Of a DNA stretch of 64,000 bases, positions 35,294 to 43,246 are shown piece after piece (within the stretch, counting starts at the first letter, position 1; each line of letters opens with the position of its first letter). The stretch comes from Agrobacterium albertimagni AOL15 (lineage in GTDB: Bacteria > Pseudomonadota > Alphaproteobacteria > Rhizobiales > Rhizobiaceae), in assembly GCF_000300855.1 (NCBI RefSeq), contig NZ_ALJF01000002.1, forward strand, positions 372,001 through 436,000, written 5' to 3'. Both the position numbers and the translations under genes were made by a program. The notes under the pieces are model-generated. The model saw only the letters and a program-made list of their open reading frames with translations, was not told the DNA's origin and did not search any database.

Positions 35294-36216
35294 TGTCTGA
35301 AATCCTGTTCGACCGCATCGCCCTGATCGGTATCGGCCTCATCGGCTCGTCGATCGCAAGAGACGTGAAGAAGCTCGGGCTGGCGAAAGAGGTTGTGATC
35401 TCGACCCGCAGCCCCGAGACGTTGAAGCGGGCGGAAGAACTGGAGCTCGGCACGTCTTACGTGGCGTCTGCAGCCGATGCGGTGAAGGATGCCGACCTCG
35501 TCATCGTCTCCGTGCCCGTCGGCGCCTCGGAAGCTGTCGCCAAACAGATCGCGCCCAACCTGAAGCCGGGCGCCATCGTCACCGATGTCGGCTCGACCAA
35601 GGCCTCGGTCATCGCGCAGATGGCGCCGCATATGCCAAAACATGTGCATTTCATTCCCGGCCACCCGCTGGCAGGGACGGAAAAGTCCGGTCCTGATGCC
35701 GGTTTCCCGGGTCTCTTCAAGGGCCGCTGGTGCATCTTCACGCCGCTTGCAGGCACAGACGCCGAGGCTATGGCCCGACTGCGCGGCTTTTGGGAAGCCC
35801 TGGGCTCCATGTGTGACGAGATGGATCCGCAGCACCACGACAAGGTGCTCGCCATCGTTTCGCACCTGCCGCACATCATCGCCTACAACATCGTCGGCAC
35901 GGCGGATGATCTGGAGGCGGTGACGGAATCGGAAGTCATCAAGTATTCCGCTTCGGGTTTCCGCGATTTCACGCGTCTCGCCGCTTCCGATCCGACCATG
36001 TGGCGGGATGTTTGCCTGCACAACAAGGATGCGATCCTCGAAATGCTGGCGCGCTTTTCGGAGGACCTTGCCTATCTGCAGCGGGCGATCCGCTGGGGCG
36101 AGGGCGACAAGCTGTTCGAACTCTTCTCGCGCACCCGCACCATCCGCCGCTCGATCGTCCAGGCAGGTCAGGACGTCGACGTGCCGGACTTTGGTCGCCA
36201 CTCCATCGACAAGTAA
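35293..36216 (+). CDS. tyrC: Prephenate/arogenate dehydrogenase
   Basis: NAD(P)-dependent oxidative decarboxylation of prephenate (or arogenate) toward tyrosine. The 307-residue product has the Rossmann motif GIGLIGSSIA near the N-terminus, VPVGASEAVAKQI, the catalytic-site HPLAGTEKSGPDAG and VSHLPHIIAYNIV, and SGFRDFTRLAASDPTMWRDV. No chorismate-mutase or ACT domain is fused. It is coupled to hisC. Confidence 0.92.
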   Translation: MSEILFDRIALIGIGLIGSSIARDVKKLGLAKEVVISTRSPETLKRAEELELGTSYVASAADAVKDADLVIVSVPVGASEAVAKQIAPNLKPGAIVTDVGSTKASVIAQMAPHMPKHVHFIPGHPLAGTEKSGPDAGFPGLFKGRWCIFTPLAGTDAEAMARLRGFWEALGSMCDEMDPQHHDKVLAIVSHLPHIIAYNIVGTADDLEAVTESEVIKYSASGFRDFTRLAASDPTMWRDVCLHNKDAILEMLARFSEDLAYLQRAIRWGEGDKLFELFSRTRTIRRSIVQAGQDVDVPDFGRHSIDK

Positions 36217-36228
36217 GTCGCATCCGCC

Positions 36229-37239
36229 TCAGAGCGGCGGAATCTGTCCGAGCGGGATGAAGCCGAGCGATGCCACGCCGTTCTGGATGGTGATCTCGGC
36301 TTCGCTGTCGTCGCGGCCAAAGGCGAGTGCCCGCAGCACGTTGGCGACATTGTCGATCATGCTGGCTTGTTCCGGATAGGCCGTTTTCATGGCATCGCGC
36401 CAAGCACGGACCTGCTCGACCTGCAACTTGATCCGCCCCGAGATCAGGCCGTCTTCACCCACCTCGAAGGGGCCGCTCAGCGTCAGGACGCGGCCTTCGC
36501 CCATGTCGACCACCATGCGGCGCACCTCGCCCTTCGTACCGTAAAGCTTCTGCTCCTGCGCGACACGGGGATCGAGAAGTCCGCCCTTGTCGGCGAAGGT
36601 GGCGTCGAGGCTCGCCGAGACGGGCGGAAGCGCAATCCTCTCGCCGCCAATCGAGACTGACATATCGCGGACCAGCGTCGCATAGTCGAGATTGCCATCG
36701 TTCTGGCGGACATGCGACTGAGCGCTCGGCGCCGTCATCTGCACCTGCATGTTCGAGACCGTCGAGGTGACCGTCGCACTCAGCCCTTCCATCATCAGGG
36801 AGCTGCGCGACAGGCCGGACAGGCCGATGCGGAAGCTGGACTGCATGTTGGTCCAGTCGATGGCGGTGTTGAAGCCGAGCGCCGAGCGGATTTCCGCCGG
36901 CCCGTCCAGCTCCCAGACGACATGGCCTGGATTGTAGATCTGGGCTGCCACGCGCATCGAGCCGAAGGATGCGGCCACGCCCTGGAAGTGATCGTCGAAG
37001 GCAAGTCGCGTGCAGTTCAGCCGGAAGCGGAAGGGATAGCCGCCAAGGGTCGCGTCCTCGCAGGTCGCGGTCACGCCTGCCGGATTTCCGCCACCGAAGA
37101 AGGTCAGAATGCGTTTCTTCAGAAATTCCGCAGCAAAATACCACCCGACGCTATAGACAGCGATGACGAGGACGATCAAAACGCCGAGCCGAACAACCTT
37201 TCGGCTGATCGTGCTTTCCGGCGCGGTCGACATGGCCAT
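36229..37239 (-). CDS. DUF2125 family membrane-anchored protein
   Basis: The 336-residue protein has one N-terminal membrane helix (VVRLGVLIVLVIAVYSVGWYFAAEFL) and then an extracytoplasmic domain with GNPAGVTATCEDATLGGYPFRFRLNC, the DUF2125 signature. Two Cys in that block may form a disulfide. ATG at 37239 follows GAGGAG at 7 bases; the longer frame to 37413 runs into the opposite gene. It is divergent from the ChaC-like gene by 48 bases. Role unknown; envelope protein by topology. Confidence 0.8.
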   Translation of the reverse strand: MAMSTAPESTISRKVVRLGVLIVLVIAVYSVGWYFAAEFLKKRILTFFGGGNPAGVTATCEDATLGGYPFRFRLNCTRLAFDDHFQGVAASFGSMRVAAQIYNPGHVVWELDGPAEIRSALGFNTAIDWTNMQSSFRIGLSGLSRSSLMMEGLSATVTSTVSNMQVQMTAPSAQSHVRQNDGNLDYATLVRDMSVSIGGERIALPPVSASLDATFADKGGLLDPRVAQEQKLYGTKGEVRRMVVDMGEGRVLTLSGPFEVGEDGLISGRIKLQVEQVRAWRDAMKTAYPEQASMIDNVANVLRALAFGRDDSEAEITIQNGVASLGFIPLGQIPPL

Positions 37240-37287
37240 GGGGTGCTCCTCGTTGCGATAACTTCGTATCTTCGATTGGCGTGCGAT

Positions 37288-37815
37288 ATGGACGAATTTT
37301 GGGTCTTTGGCTACGGCTCGCTGATGTGGAATCCGGGCTTTCCCTATGAAGAAAGGGTGCTCGCCCGGCTCGGCGGTTATCGTCGTTCCCTCTGCGTCCG
37401 CTCCTATGTTCACCGTGGCACCGAAGATCGGCCCGGCCTGGTGCTGGGGCTCGACCGCGGCGGTTCCTGCAAGGGTGTCGCCTTTCGGGTCGCCCCGTCT
37501 TCATGGCAGTCCACCGTCGACTATCTGCGCGAACGCGAACTCGTCACTAGCGTCTATCTCGAACGTCATGTTCGCACCCAGCTTTCCGACGGCCGCTCTG
37601 TCCGAGCACTCACCTACGTCATCGACCGGGCCCACCCGCAATATGCAGGCGCCGTCACTGTCGAGGAGGCGGCGCAGATTATCGAGGGCGCCGTCGGTCG
37701 CTCGGGTCCCAATCCGGTCTATGTCGCCAACACCGTCGCCCATCTTCGGGAAATCGGCATTCGCGACCACTGGCTCGAGAGCGTGGCTTCCGCCATCACC
37801 GCGAACGGAGCCTGA
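37288..37815 (+). CDS. ChaC-like gamma-glutamylcyclotransferase
   Basis: A 175-residue protein with the family's substrate-binding FGYGSLMWNPGF at residues 7-18, then RRSLCVRSYVHRGTEDRPGLVLGLDRGGSCKGVAFRV and the ERELVTSVYLERHV block containing the likely catalytic Glu. ChaC enzymes degrade glutathione to 5-oxoproline and Cys-Gly in the cytoplasm. It has no strong ribosome site. It is divergent from the DUF2125 gene. Confidence 0.85.
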   Translation: MDEFWVFGYGSLMWNPGFPYEERVLARLGGYRRSLCVRSYVHRGTEDRPGLVLGLDRGGSCKGVAFRVAPSSWQSTVDYLRERELVTSVYLERHVRTQLSDGRSVRALTYVIDRAHPQYAGAVTVEEAAQIIEGAVGRSGPNPVYVANTVAHLREIGIRDHWLESVASAITANGA

Positions 37816-37847
37816 AGCGCCGCCCGCCATTCCCGTCTTGAATGCGC

Positions 37848-38633
37848 TCAGAGCGCTCCAAGTTCCTTCAGCCTGTTCACGGCTGTGGGAGGCAGCGGCA
37901 GCTGCGGGTTATCCTTGGCCGTCTTGATCAGCAATTCGTCGCTTGCCGCCTCCAGACGTTCCATCAGGGTTGCCTGCATGACGTCGGGATCGAGACCCGG
38001 CTCGATCGGCGGCAGGATGCGGACGACGAAATGCCCGGGAAAGCGCAGGAACTTGCGGCGCGGCCAGAAGAGGCCGGGATGCATGGCCACGGGCACGACC
38101 GGCACGTTGATGTCGCGGTAGAGACGGGCGATGCCATATTTGTATTCCGGCGGCGCGCCCGGCGGGCGGCGGGTGCCCTCGGGATAGATGATCAGCTGGC
38201 GGCCATTGGCCATTTCGAGCTTGGTGCGCTCGATGACCTGGGCCATGACCTTGCCCTTGGCGCCGCGATTGACCGGGATCATACGCTGCTTGGCGACATA
38301 CCAGCCGAAGACCGGGATCCACATCAGCTCGCGCTTCAGGATGTAGACCGGGTCGTCCAGCCAGGGAAGCAGCGCATAGGTGTCCCAGAAGGACTGGTGC
38401 TTGGGGGCGAGGATATAGCCGCCGCTCTTTGGAATGTTCTCCAGTCCCTCGACCGTAAACGTCGTGCCGACGATCTTTTCCATCAGCCAGTGATTGGCGC
38501 GTGCCCAATCCTTCGGCACGAAGAAGGCCTTCTTGCGCGGCAGGAGGAAATAGATCGGCGACAGCACGATCATCCTGATGATGAGGTTGGCATAGAAGGC
38601 AGTGTTGAAGAGAATGGAACGCAGCGCAATCAT
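37848..38633 (-). CDS. plsC: 1-acyl-sn-glycerol-3-phosphate acyltransferase
   Basis: Makes phosphatidic acid from lysophosphatidic acid at the inner membrane. The 261-residue product has an N-terminal hydrophobic segment, the catalytic HQSFWD (79-84) and the substrate-binding PEGTRR (151-156), as in PlsC. It is transcribed in the same direction as the YdcF gene upstream but separated by 81 bases holding an inverted repeat (CCAGCAA...TTGCTGG). Confidence 0.9.
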   Translation of the reverse strand: MIALRSILFNTAFYANLIIRMIVLSPIYFLLPRKKAFFVPKDWARANHWLMEKIVGTTFTVEGLENIPKSGGYILAPKHQSFWDTYALLPWLDDPVYILKRELMWIPVFGWYVAKQRMIPVNRGAKGKVMAQVIERTKLEMANGRQLIIYPEGTRRPPGAPPEYKYGIARLYRDINVPVVPVAMHPGLFWPRRKFLRFPGHFVVRILPPIEPGLDPDVMQATLMERLEAASDELLIKTAKDNPQLPLPPTAVNRLKELGAL

Positions 38634-38714
38634 GTCGTGGGGCTCTCGAGGGCGGGCGAAACCGTCATTAGAGCAAAAGTCCCGCCAGCAAAAGCGCTAG
38701 CTTCTTCTTGCTGG

Positions 38715-39473
38715 TCAGGATGTGCGTCCAGATTCGGTGATTTCTCCGTCCGGACGCAGGCCCTGATCCCGGCTCCATCCGGTCACGCCCCTGACATAAG
38801 CAATCACCGTCTTCCCGTATTCGGCCAGCATGGTGCGCATCGCATCCGGCTCGCTGTACCAGGCGCGCGTCTTCAGATCGGCATTGACCACAGGATAGCC
38901 GATGAATTCGGTGTCCGGGTCGCTGCGGCGCAATTCCATCAGGCTGCGCGAAAGATGGTAATTGCTGGTGACGACCAGAATGGAGCGATAGCCCTTGTCG
39001 CGGATCCAGATCGCCGTCTCGTTGGCATTGCCGATCGTGTCGATCGCGGCGTAGCCGATGTCGACGCAGCAGTCGAAGAGGTCGGGCGAGGTGCGCGTCG
39101 CCTTGCGGATCTGGCCTGCGGTGGTCGAGGGGTTCACCCCCGAGATCAGAAGTCTTTCGCCGTAGCCGCGCTTCAGAAGATCGATCGCCTGTTCGATACG
39201 CTGGTATCCGCCGGTCAAAACGACGATCGCGTCGGCCTTCACCGTGTCGGGCGGGCGCATGTTGCTCACCGAATCAGCAAAGATCAGAAAGCCGGCCACC
39301 AGCACCGCGGCGCTGAGGATCACGAGCATCCCGCTATAGCGCAAAGCGCGGCGTATCAGGCCTTTACGCGCAAAAAGGCCGCCACCCCAAGGAGGGCGGC
39401 TGCCGTCACGCAGCGGTTGATTCGAGGTCATCCGATCCATGCTCATAGCCCGTGAATAGCCGGGATTTCCCAC
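38715..39473 (-). CDS. YdcF family (DUF218) membrane protein
   Basis: The 252-residue protein has one membrane helix (GMLVILSAAVLVAGFLIFADSV) and a DUF218 domain: ADAIVVLTGGYQRIEQAIDLLKRGYGERLLISGVNP, then GNANETAIWIRDKGYRSILVVTSNYHLSRS. Members (SanA/YdcF/ElyC) act at the envelope; ElyC affects peptidoglycan or undecaprenyl-phosphate supply. The start is uncertain: Met 39473, 39446 and 39431 are all in frame. It follows ftsX by 43 bases on the same strand. Confidence 0.8.
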   Translation of the reverse strand: MGNPGYSRAMSMDRMTSNQPLRDGSRPPWGGGLFARKGLIRRALRYSGMLVILSAAVLVAGFLIFADSVSNMRPPDTVKADAIVVLTGGYQRIEQAIDLLKRGYGERLLISGVNPSTTAGQIRKATRTSPDLFDCCVDIGYAAIDTIGNANETAIWIRDKGYRSILVVTSNYHLSRSLMELRRSDPDTEFIGYPVVNADLKTRAWYSEPDAMRTMLAEYGKTVIAYVRGVTGWSRDQGLRPDGEITESGRTS

Positions 39474-39516
39474 AGCGAACAGGCGGCTTTAAGGCAAGTC
39501 AACATGCGAGATTTCG

Positions 39517-40527
39517 TCAATCGTCGAGAAGCCCGTCCGTGCGGGCCGGATCGGAGCGAATGAGATCGATTTCATAGATCGTGCGCATGACGGTCAGGCG
39601 CGCCGTGATGGTGGTCAGAAGCGCGATCACGATCATCGTCGCAAAGATGCCGAGATAGCCGCCCCAGCCGATCGTGAAGGTGCCGAAGAGGGCCGTCGCC
39701 TGGTCGCTTTGCGGTGTCGCCAGCGAACGGCTCTGCCAGGAGCTCGCGAGGCCAAAGAAGGCGGCCGCGAGAAAACCACCGGTCGCCGCTCCCTTGAGAC
39801 TGATCTTCAGAAAGTGTTTCTGAAATTCCTGGGCGACGAAGCTGCCCTCGGCGCCGACGAAATGCAGCACCTCGATGATGTGGCGATTGCCCGACAAGGC
39901 ACCGCGCGTCGCAAAGACCACCGTCAGCACCATGGCCGTGAAGACGAGGATCAAGATGCCCGAGCCGATCAGCACCGTCGTGCGGGCCATCTGCACCAGC
40001 CGGTCGACCCAGGTGCGATGGTCGTCGAGGAAGGCCTGTGGCACTTCTTCATTCAGGAGCGCGCGCATGGCGTCGAAGTCGGGCGGATTGGTCTCGTCGA
40101 TGGTGATCACGATCAGCCGCGGAACGGGCAGGTCTTCGAGGTTGAGCCCCGTGCCGAGCCAGGGTTCAAGCAGGCGCGCGGTCGCCCCATCGTCCATGAT
40201 CTGGCCGTCGCGCGTGCCAACGAAGGTGAGCGCTAGATCGCGCGCCTTGACAAGGGCGGCGCCCATGTCAAGGCCTTCTTCGGGTTTGATCTGGATGGTG
40301 ATCTCGCGAGAAATCTCGCTCTGCCAGCCGGCGGCCGTGGCGCGGACCATGGAGACGCCGCCCAGCGTCAGGCAGGCGAGGAAGGCCATGATGGAGATCA
40401 CCACCATCAGCGCATTGCCCTGAATGTTCGACGGCGGCAGGATCGGGCCTGTCGGCCTCACCGTCATCTCGACACGGCGCTTCTTCTGACCAGGCGTCTG
40501 ATTTGGGTCCTGGGGGATCTCATTCAT
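39517..40527 (-). CDS. ftsX: Cell division protein FtsX
   Basis: Membrane partner of FtsE, coupling ATP binding to activation of periplasmic peptidoglycan hydrolases at the division site. The 336-residue product has a cytoplasmic N-terminal tail and a first helix (NALMVVISIMAFLACLTLGGVSMV). A periplasmic loop and three more helices in the C-terminal FtsX permease part (TTVLIGSGILILVFTAMVLTVVFATRGAL and others) follow. Its start overlaps the ftsE 3' end by eight bases. Confidence 0.92.
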   Translation of the reverse strand: MNEIPQDPNQTPGQKKRRVEMTVRPTGPILPPSNIQGNALMVVISIMAFLACLTLGGVSMVRATAAGWQSEISREITIQIKPEEGLDMGAALVKARDLALTFVGTRDGQIMDDGATARLLEPWLGTGLNLEDLPVPRLIVITIDETNPPDFDAMRALLNEEVPQAFLDDHRTWVDRLVQMARTTVLIGSGILILVFTAMVLTVVFATRGALSGNRHIIEVLHFVGAEGSFVAQEFQKHFLKISLKGAATGGFLAAAFFGLASSWQSRSLATPQSDQATALFGTFTIGWGGYLGIFATMIVIALLTTITARLTVMRTIYEIDLIRSDPARTDGLLDD

Positions 40528-41179
40528 AGATGTCGAGCCGCCCGTCGGTGAGGATCATGCGGCGTGCATCCACCTGGTCCATCAACGCCAGATCATGGGT
40601 GGCAATCACGACCGCCGTGCCAAGGCGGTTGAGCTCCAGGAAGAGGCTCAGGAGCCGGCGTGCCATCGGCGGATCGACATTGCCCGTCGGCTCGTCGGCA
40701 AGCAGGATCTCCGGCCGGTCGATCAGGGCGCGGGCAATCGCCACACGCTGCTTCTCCCCGCCCGAAAGCACCGGCGGCAGCACGTTGATGCGCTCGCCAA
40801 GCCCCACCCATTTCAAGAGTTCGATGACGTCCTGCTTGTAGCTTTGCTCGGCCTTGCCGCGCACGCGCAGGGGCAGTGCGACATTTTCATAGGTCGTCAG
40901 GTGGTCGAGCAGGCGAAAATCCTGAAAGACGATGCCGACCCGGCGGCGCAGCATTGGCAATTCGCTGCGGGGGATGCTGGTAATGTCTCGACCGAAGCTC
41001 TTGATCAGTCCGCGCGTCGGCTGCAGCGACATGAAGAGCAGGCGTAGAAGCGTCGTCTTGCCGGCGCCCGACGGGCCGGTCAGGAACTGGAAGGATCCCT
41101 TCGGCAGGTCGAAGGTCAGGTCGCGGAGGATCTCCGGTCCCATCCCATAGCGCAGGCCGACATTTTCGAAATGGATCAA
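40520..41179 (-). CDS. ftsE: Cell division ATP-binding protein FtsE
   Basis: ABC ATPase of 219 residues: Walker A GPSGAGKTT (35-43), Q-loop FQDFRLLDHLTTYENVALPLRV, signature LSGGEKQRVAIARAL and Walker B LLADEPTGNVD. The YGMGPEILRD beginning and DFRLLDHLT are FtsE-like. It works with FtsX. A TTAACCAT motif (41290-41297), a CtrA half-site-like sequence, lies about 110 bases upstream in the shared intergenic region. Confidence 0.95.
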   Translation of the reverse strand: MIHFENVGLRYGMGPEILRDLTFDLPKGSFQFLTGPSGAGKTTLLRLLFMSLQPTRGLIKSFGRDITSIPRSELPMLRRRVGIVFQDFRLLDHLTTYENVALPLRVRGKAEQSYKQDVIELLKWVGLGERINVLPPVLSGGEKQRVAIARALIDRPEILLADEPTGNVDPPMARRLLSLFLELNRLGTAVVIATHDLALMDQVDARRMILTDGRLDIYE

Positions 41180-41289
41180 AGGGGGCCCAGTCTGACGTGT
41201 CCGAGGTCTGGGGCTCGTAAACGAAGATCGTCAACGGCCGGTAAAGATGCGCCGGCGAGCCTGGCTTTCTCAGCCGCTTTTCCGAAGCA

Positions 41290-41297
41290 TTAACCAT
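41290..41297. promoter_or_regulatory. CtrA-like motif between ftsE and a divergent membrane protein gene
   Basis: TTAACCAT followed by TTGAATT approximates the CtrA site TTAA-N7-TTAA. Control of division genes by CtrA is established in rhizobia; this particular site is only a sequence match. Confidence 0.35.
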
Positions 41298-41379
41298 TTG
41301 AATTTACGACTGGTGGGGATTCGTTTCAACCGCCGACTTTCGGGGTATCCGATTTTGGCTGTGCGAAAGGTCCGCACGC

Positions 41380-42033
41380 ATGAGCGCTTTCCGTTACCAG
41401 AAGCAGGCCGCCGCCGCGGACCTCGACCTCCTGCCGCCGGATCGTGCCCGCCGCCGGATTGATCCCCAGCACCCGCGCACACCGCGCCACGAAGTCCTCG
41501 ATGCGCAGTTCGTCACGGTCCGTGAACCGCCCAAGGCGTCGCCGCGCCCGGCTGCATCCGTGTCTGCCGTAGCTGTCGCACCTGATCTGCGCACACTCCT
41601 CCGTCATGCGGTCAATGCCATCGAACAGCGCCTGCAACGTCTGTCGGACGTCGCCTTTTCGCTGCTGGTGGCGATTGCCTTCGTCTCCATCTTCTCGCTT
41701 GCCGGGCAGCTGGTTTTCGGCGACGGGGAGCATCCGGAGATTGCCGCCAAGCCGCTCGACTTCACGCATGTCAACCTGACGCCGCAGGACCGCAACGGGA
41801 TGCGTGTCCTCCTGCTCAATGCCATCGTCGAAAACCGCACTGCCCGGGAAGTGTCATTGCCGAAGCTCAGGGCCGATCTTCTCCTCGACGGGCAGGTGAT
41901 CGCCAGCACCTATATTGAGCCACCGGTGGCAAGCCTCGACGGCGGCGAGAGCCGCGGCATTGTCACGCGTCTCCAGCATCCCGGTGGAAAAACGCCGGAA
42001 GTCCGGCTTTCCTTCGAAGAGTCGGGTGCCTAA
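41380..42033 (+). CDS. Membrane-anchored protein with DUF3426-like domain
   Basis: The 217-residue protein has a basic, Pro-rich cytoplasmic N-terminus (1-95), one membrane helix (VAFSLLVAIAFVSIFSLAGQLVF, about 92-112) and an extracytoplasmic C-terminal domain. That domain contains MRVLLLNAIVENRTAREVSLPKLRADLLLDGQVIAS, which resembles DUF3426. DUF3426 proteins usually carry an N-terminal zinc-ribbon (MJ0042) domain; that is missing here. It is divergent from ftsE and 82 bases upstream of hpt. Confidence 0.6.
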   Translation: MSAFRYQKQAAAADLDLLPPDRARRRIDPQHPRTPRHEVLDAQFVTVREPPKASPRPAASVSAVAVAPDLRTLLRHAVNAIEQRLQRLSDVAFSLLVAIAFVSIFSLAGQLVFGDGEHPEIAAKPLDFTHVNLTPQDRNGMRVLLLNAIVENRTAREVSLPKLRADLLLDGQVIASTYIEPPVASLDGGESRGIVTRLQHPGGKTPEVRLSFEESGA

Positions 42034-42115
42034 GTCCTTGCCAGTGTGCTAAGGCCCTTGCCTTTCCGGCATGCCGCCGGCCATGGACCTGAGGTCGACA
42101 AGCAAGGAGTTCCCC

Positions 42116-42658
42116 ATGCCCGTAGTTCGCGGAAAGAACATCGAACCGCTCTTTACCGCCGAGCAGATCCGGCAGCGCAATCTCGAACTCGCCCAGGATA
42201 TCATCAAGGGCCCCTGCGATGATCTTCTGGTCATTTCGGTGCTGAAGGGCTCCTTCATTTTCGCTGCCGACCTCATTCGTGCGTTGCATGATGTCGGTCT
42301 TGCTCCCGAGGTCGAGTTCATCACCCTGTCCAGTTATGGCACAGGCACAGTCTCCCAAGGCGTAAAGATCATCAAGGACATCGACAGCGACGTGAAGGGG
42401 CGCAACATCCTCCTGATCGACGATATTCTGGAGTCGGGCCGTACGCTGCTGTTCGCCAAGGAACTGATGTTCGAGCGTGGCGCGGCAAACGTCACGATCG
42501 CAGTACTCCTCGACAAGAAAGTGAAGCGGAAAGAACAGTTTGAGGCTGATTATGTCGGCTTCGAATGCCCCGACTATTTCGTCGTGGGCTACGGCATGGA
42601 TGTGGCCTATGCCTTCCGCGAACTGCCCTTCGTCGGCGTTGTCACCGGCGACGCGTGA
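42116..42658 (+). CDS. hpt: Hypoxanthine phosphoribosyltransferase
   Basis: Purine-salvage enzyme of 180 residues. The PRPP-binding motif ILLIDDILESGRTL matches the type I PRTase pattern, with VLKGSFIFAADLIRAL earlier and VGYGMDVAYAFRELPFVGVV at the C-terminus, as in Hpt. ATG at 42116 has AAGGAG 6 bases upstream; a longer frame to 42071 is not supported. A hairpin at 42713 may end its transcript. Confidence 0.92.
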   Translation: MPVVRGKNIEPLFTAEQIRQRNLELAQDIIKGPCDDLLVISVLKGSFIFAADLIRALHDVGLAPEVEFITLSSYGTGTVSQGVKIIKDIDSDVKGRNILLIDDILESGRTLLFAKELMFERGAANVTIAVLLDKKVKRKEQFEADYVGFECPDYFVVGYGMDVAYAFRELPFVGVVTGDA

Positions 42659-42703
42659 GCTGTTTCAAAAGGAAACATCTTGCCCCCTGACGGCAGTGAG
42701 CTG

Positions 42704-42711
42704 TTAACCAT
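42704..42711. promoter_or_regulatory. CtrA-like motif upstream of cpdR
   Basis: TTAACCAT lies 98 bases before the cpdR start, just ahead of the hpt terminator stem. A weak single match, included because CpdR controls CtrA turnover and feedback would be plausible. Confidence 0.25.
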
Positions 42712-42712
42712 C

Positions 42713-42737
42713 ACGCCGGACTGCAGGTCCGGCGTTT
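42713..42737 (+). terminator. Hairpin terminator of hpt
   Basis: Perfect 9-bp stem ACGCCGGAC / GTCCGGCGT with loop TGCAG, ending in TTT; 55 bases after the hpt stop. Confidence 0.6.
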
Positions 42738-42809
42738 ACCACTCGACAAGGAAAGTCTGGTGATTTGCCTCTCGCAAGGCTGAAAAGAACGCGGGAGAAG
42801 ACTTCAACC

Positions 42810-43169
42810 ATGGCGAGAATCCTCATCACCGAAGACGAAGACTCCCTCCGCTCCTTCGTGGCGCGCGCGCTACGCCTCGACGGTCACGAGACGCATGAGG
42901 CCGCCGATGGTGCCGAAGGGCTGGAGAAGCTCTCCGAAGGCGCCTTCGACCTGCTTCTGTCCGATATCCGCATGCCGGTCATGGACGGCATCGAGCTCGC
43001 GCACCGCGCCCATTCCGAATTTCCGGCGATGAAGATCCTGCTGATGACCGGCTATGCCGAACAGCGCGAGCGCGCCGACGACCTGTCGGCAAAGATCGTC
43101 GACGTCGTCTCCAAGCCCTTCGCGCTGCCTGATATTCGTAAGGCCGTCGCTTCGGCGCTCGCCGGCTGA
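42810..43169 (+). CDS. cpdR: Response regulator CpdR
   Basis: Single-domain receiver of 119 residues. The acidic pair is in ITEDEDSLRSF, the phospho-acceptor D52 in SDIRMPVMDG, Thr in LLMTGYAEQRE and Lys in VSKPFALPDI. In Caulobacter and Sinorhizobium, unphosphorylated CpdR sends ClpXP to the pole to degrade CtrA and other cell-cycle proteins; phosphate comes through CckA-ChpT. ATG at 42810 follows GGGAGAAG. It is monocistronic, with a strong hairpin downstream. Confidence 0.93.
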   Translation: MARILITEDEDSLRSFVARALRLDGHETHEAADGAEGLEKLSEGAFDLLLSDIRMPVMDGIELAHRAHSEFPAMKILLMTGYAEQRERADDLSAKIVDVVSKPFALPDIRKAVASALAG

Positions 43170-43193
43170 GACTTCTCCACCCTATCCCTCAAC

Positions 43194-43225
43194 ACGAATG
43201 CGCCCGCTGATGCGGGCGTATTCGT
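43194..43225. terminator. Bidirectional hairpin between cpdR and the TIGR02302 gene
   Basis: A 14-bp stem ACGAATG-CGCCCGC / GCGGGCG-TATTCGT with loop TGAT and one wobble pair, placed between convergent genes. The T-run is poor. Confidence 0.65.
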
Positions 43226-43246
43226 CTTCGCAGCTGTGTGCTTGGA

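Noticed and set aside
37842..39455. 537-codon plus-strand frame
   Set aside because: Antisense of plsC and the YdcF gene, both of which have clear catalytic motifs.
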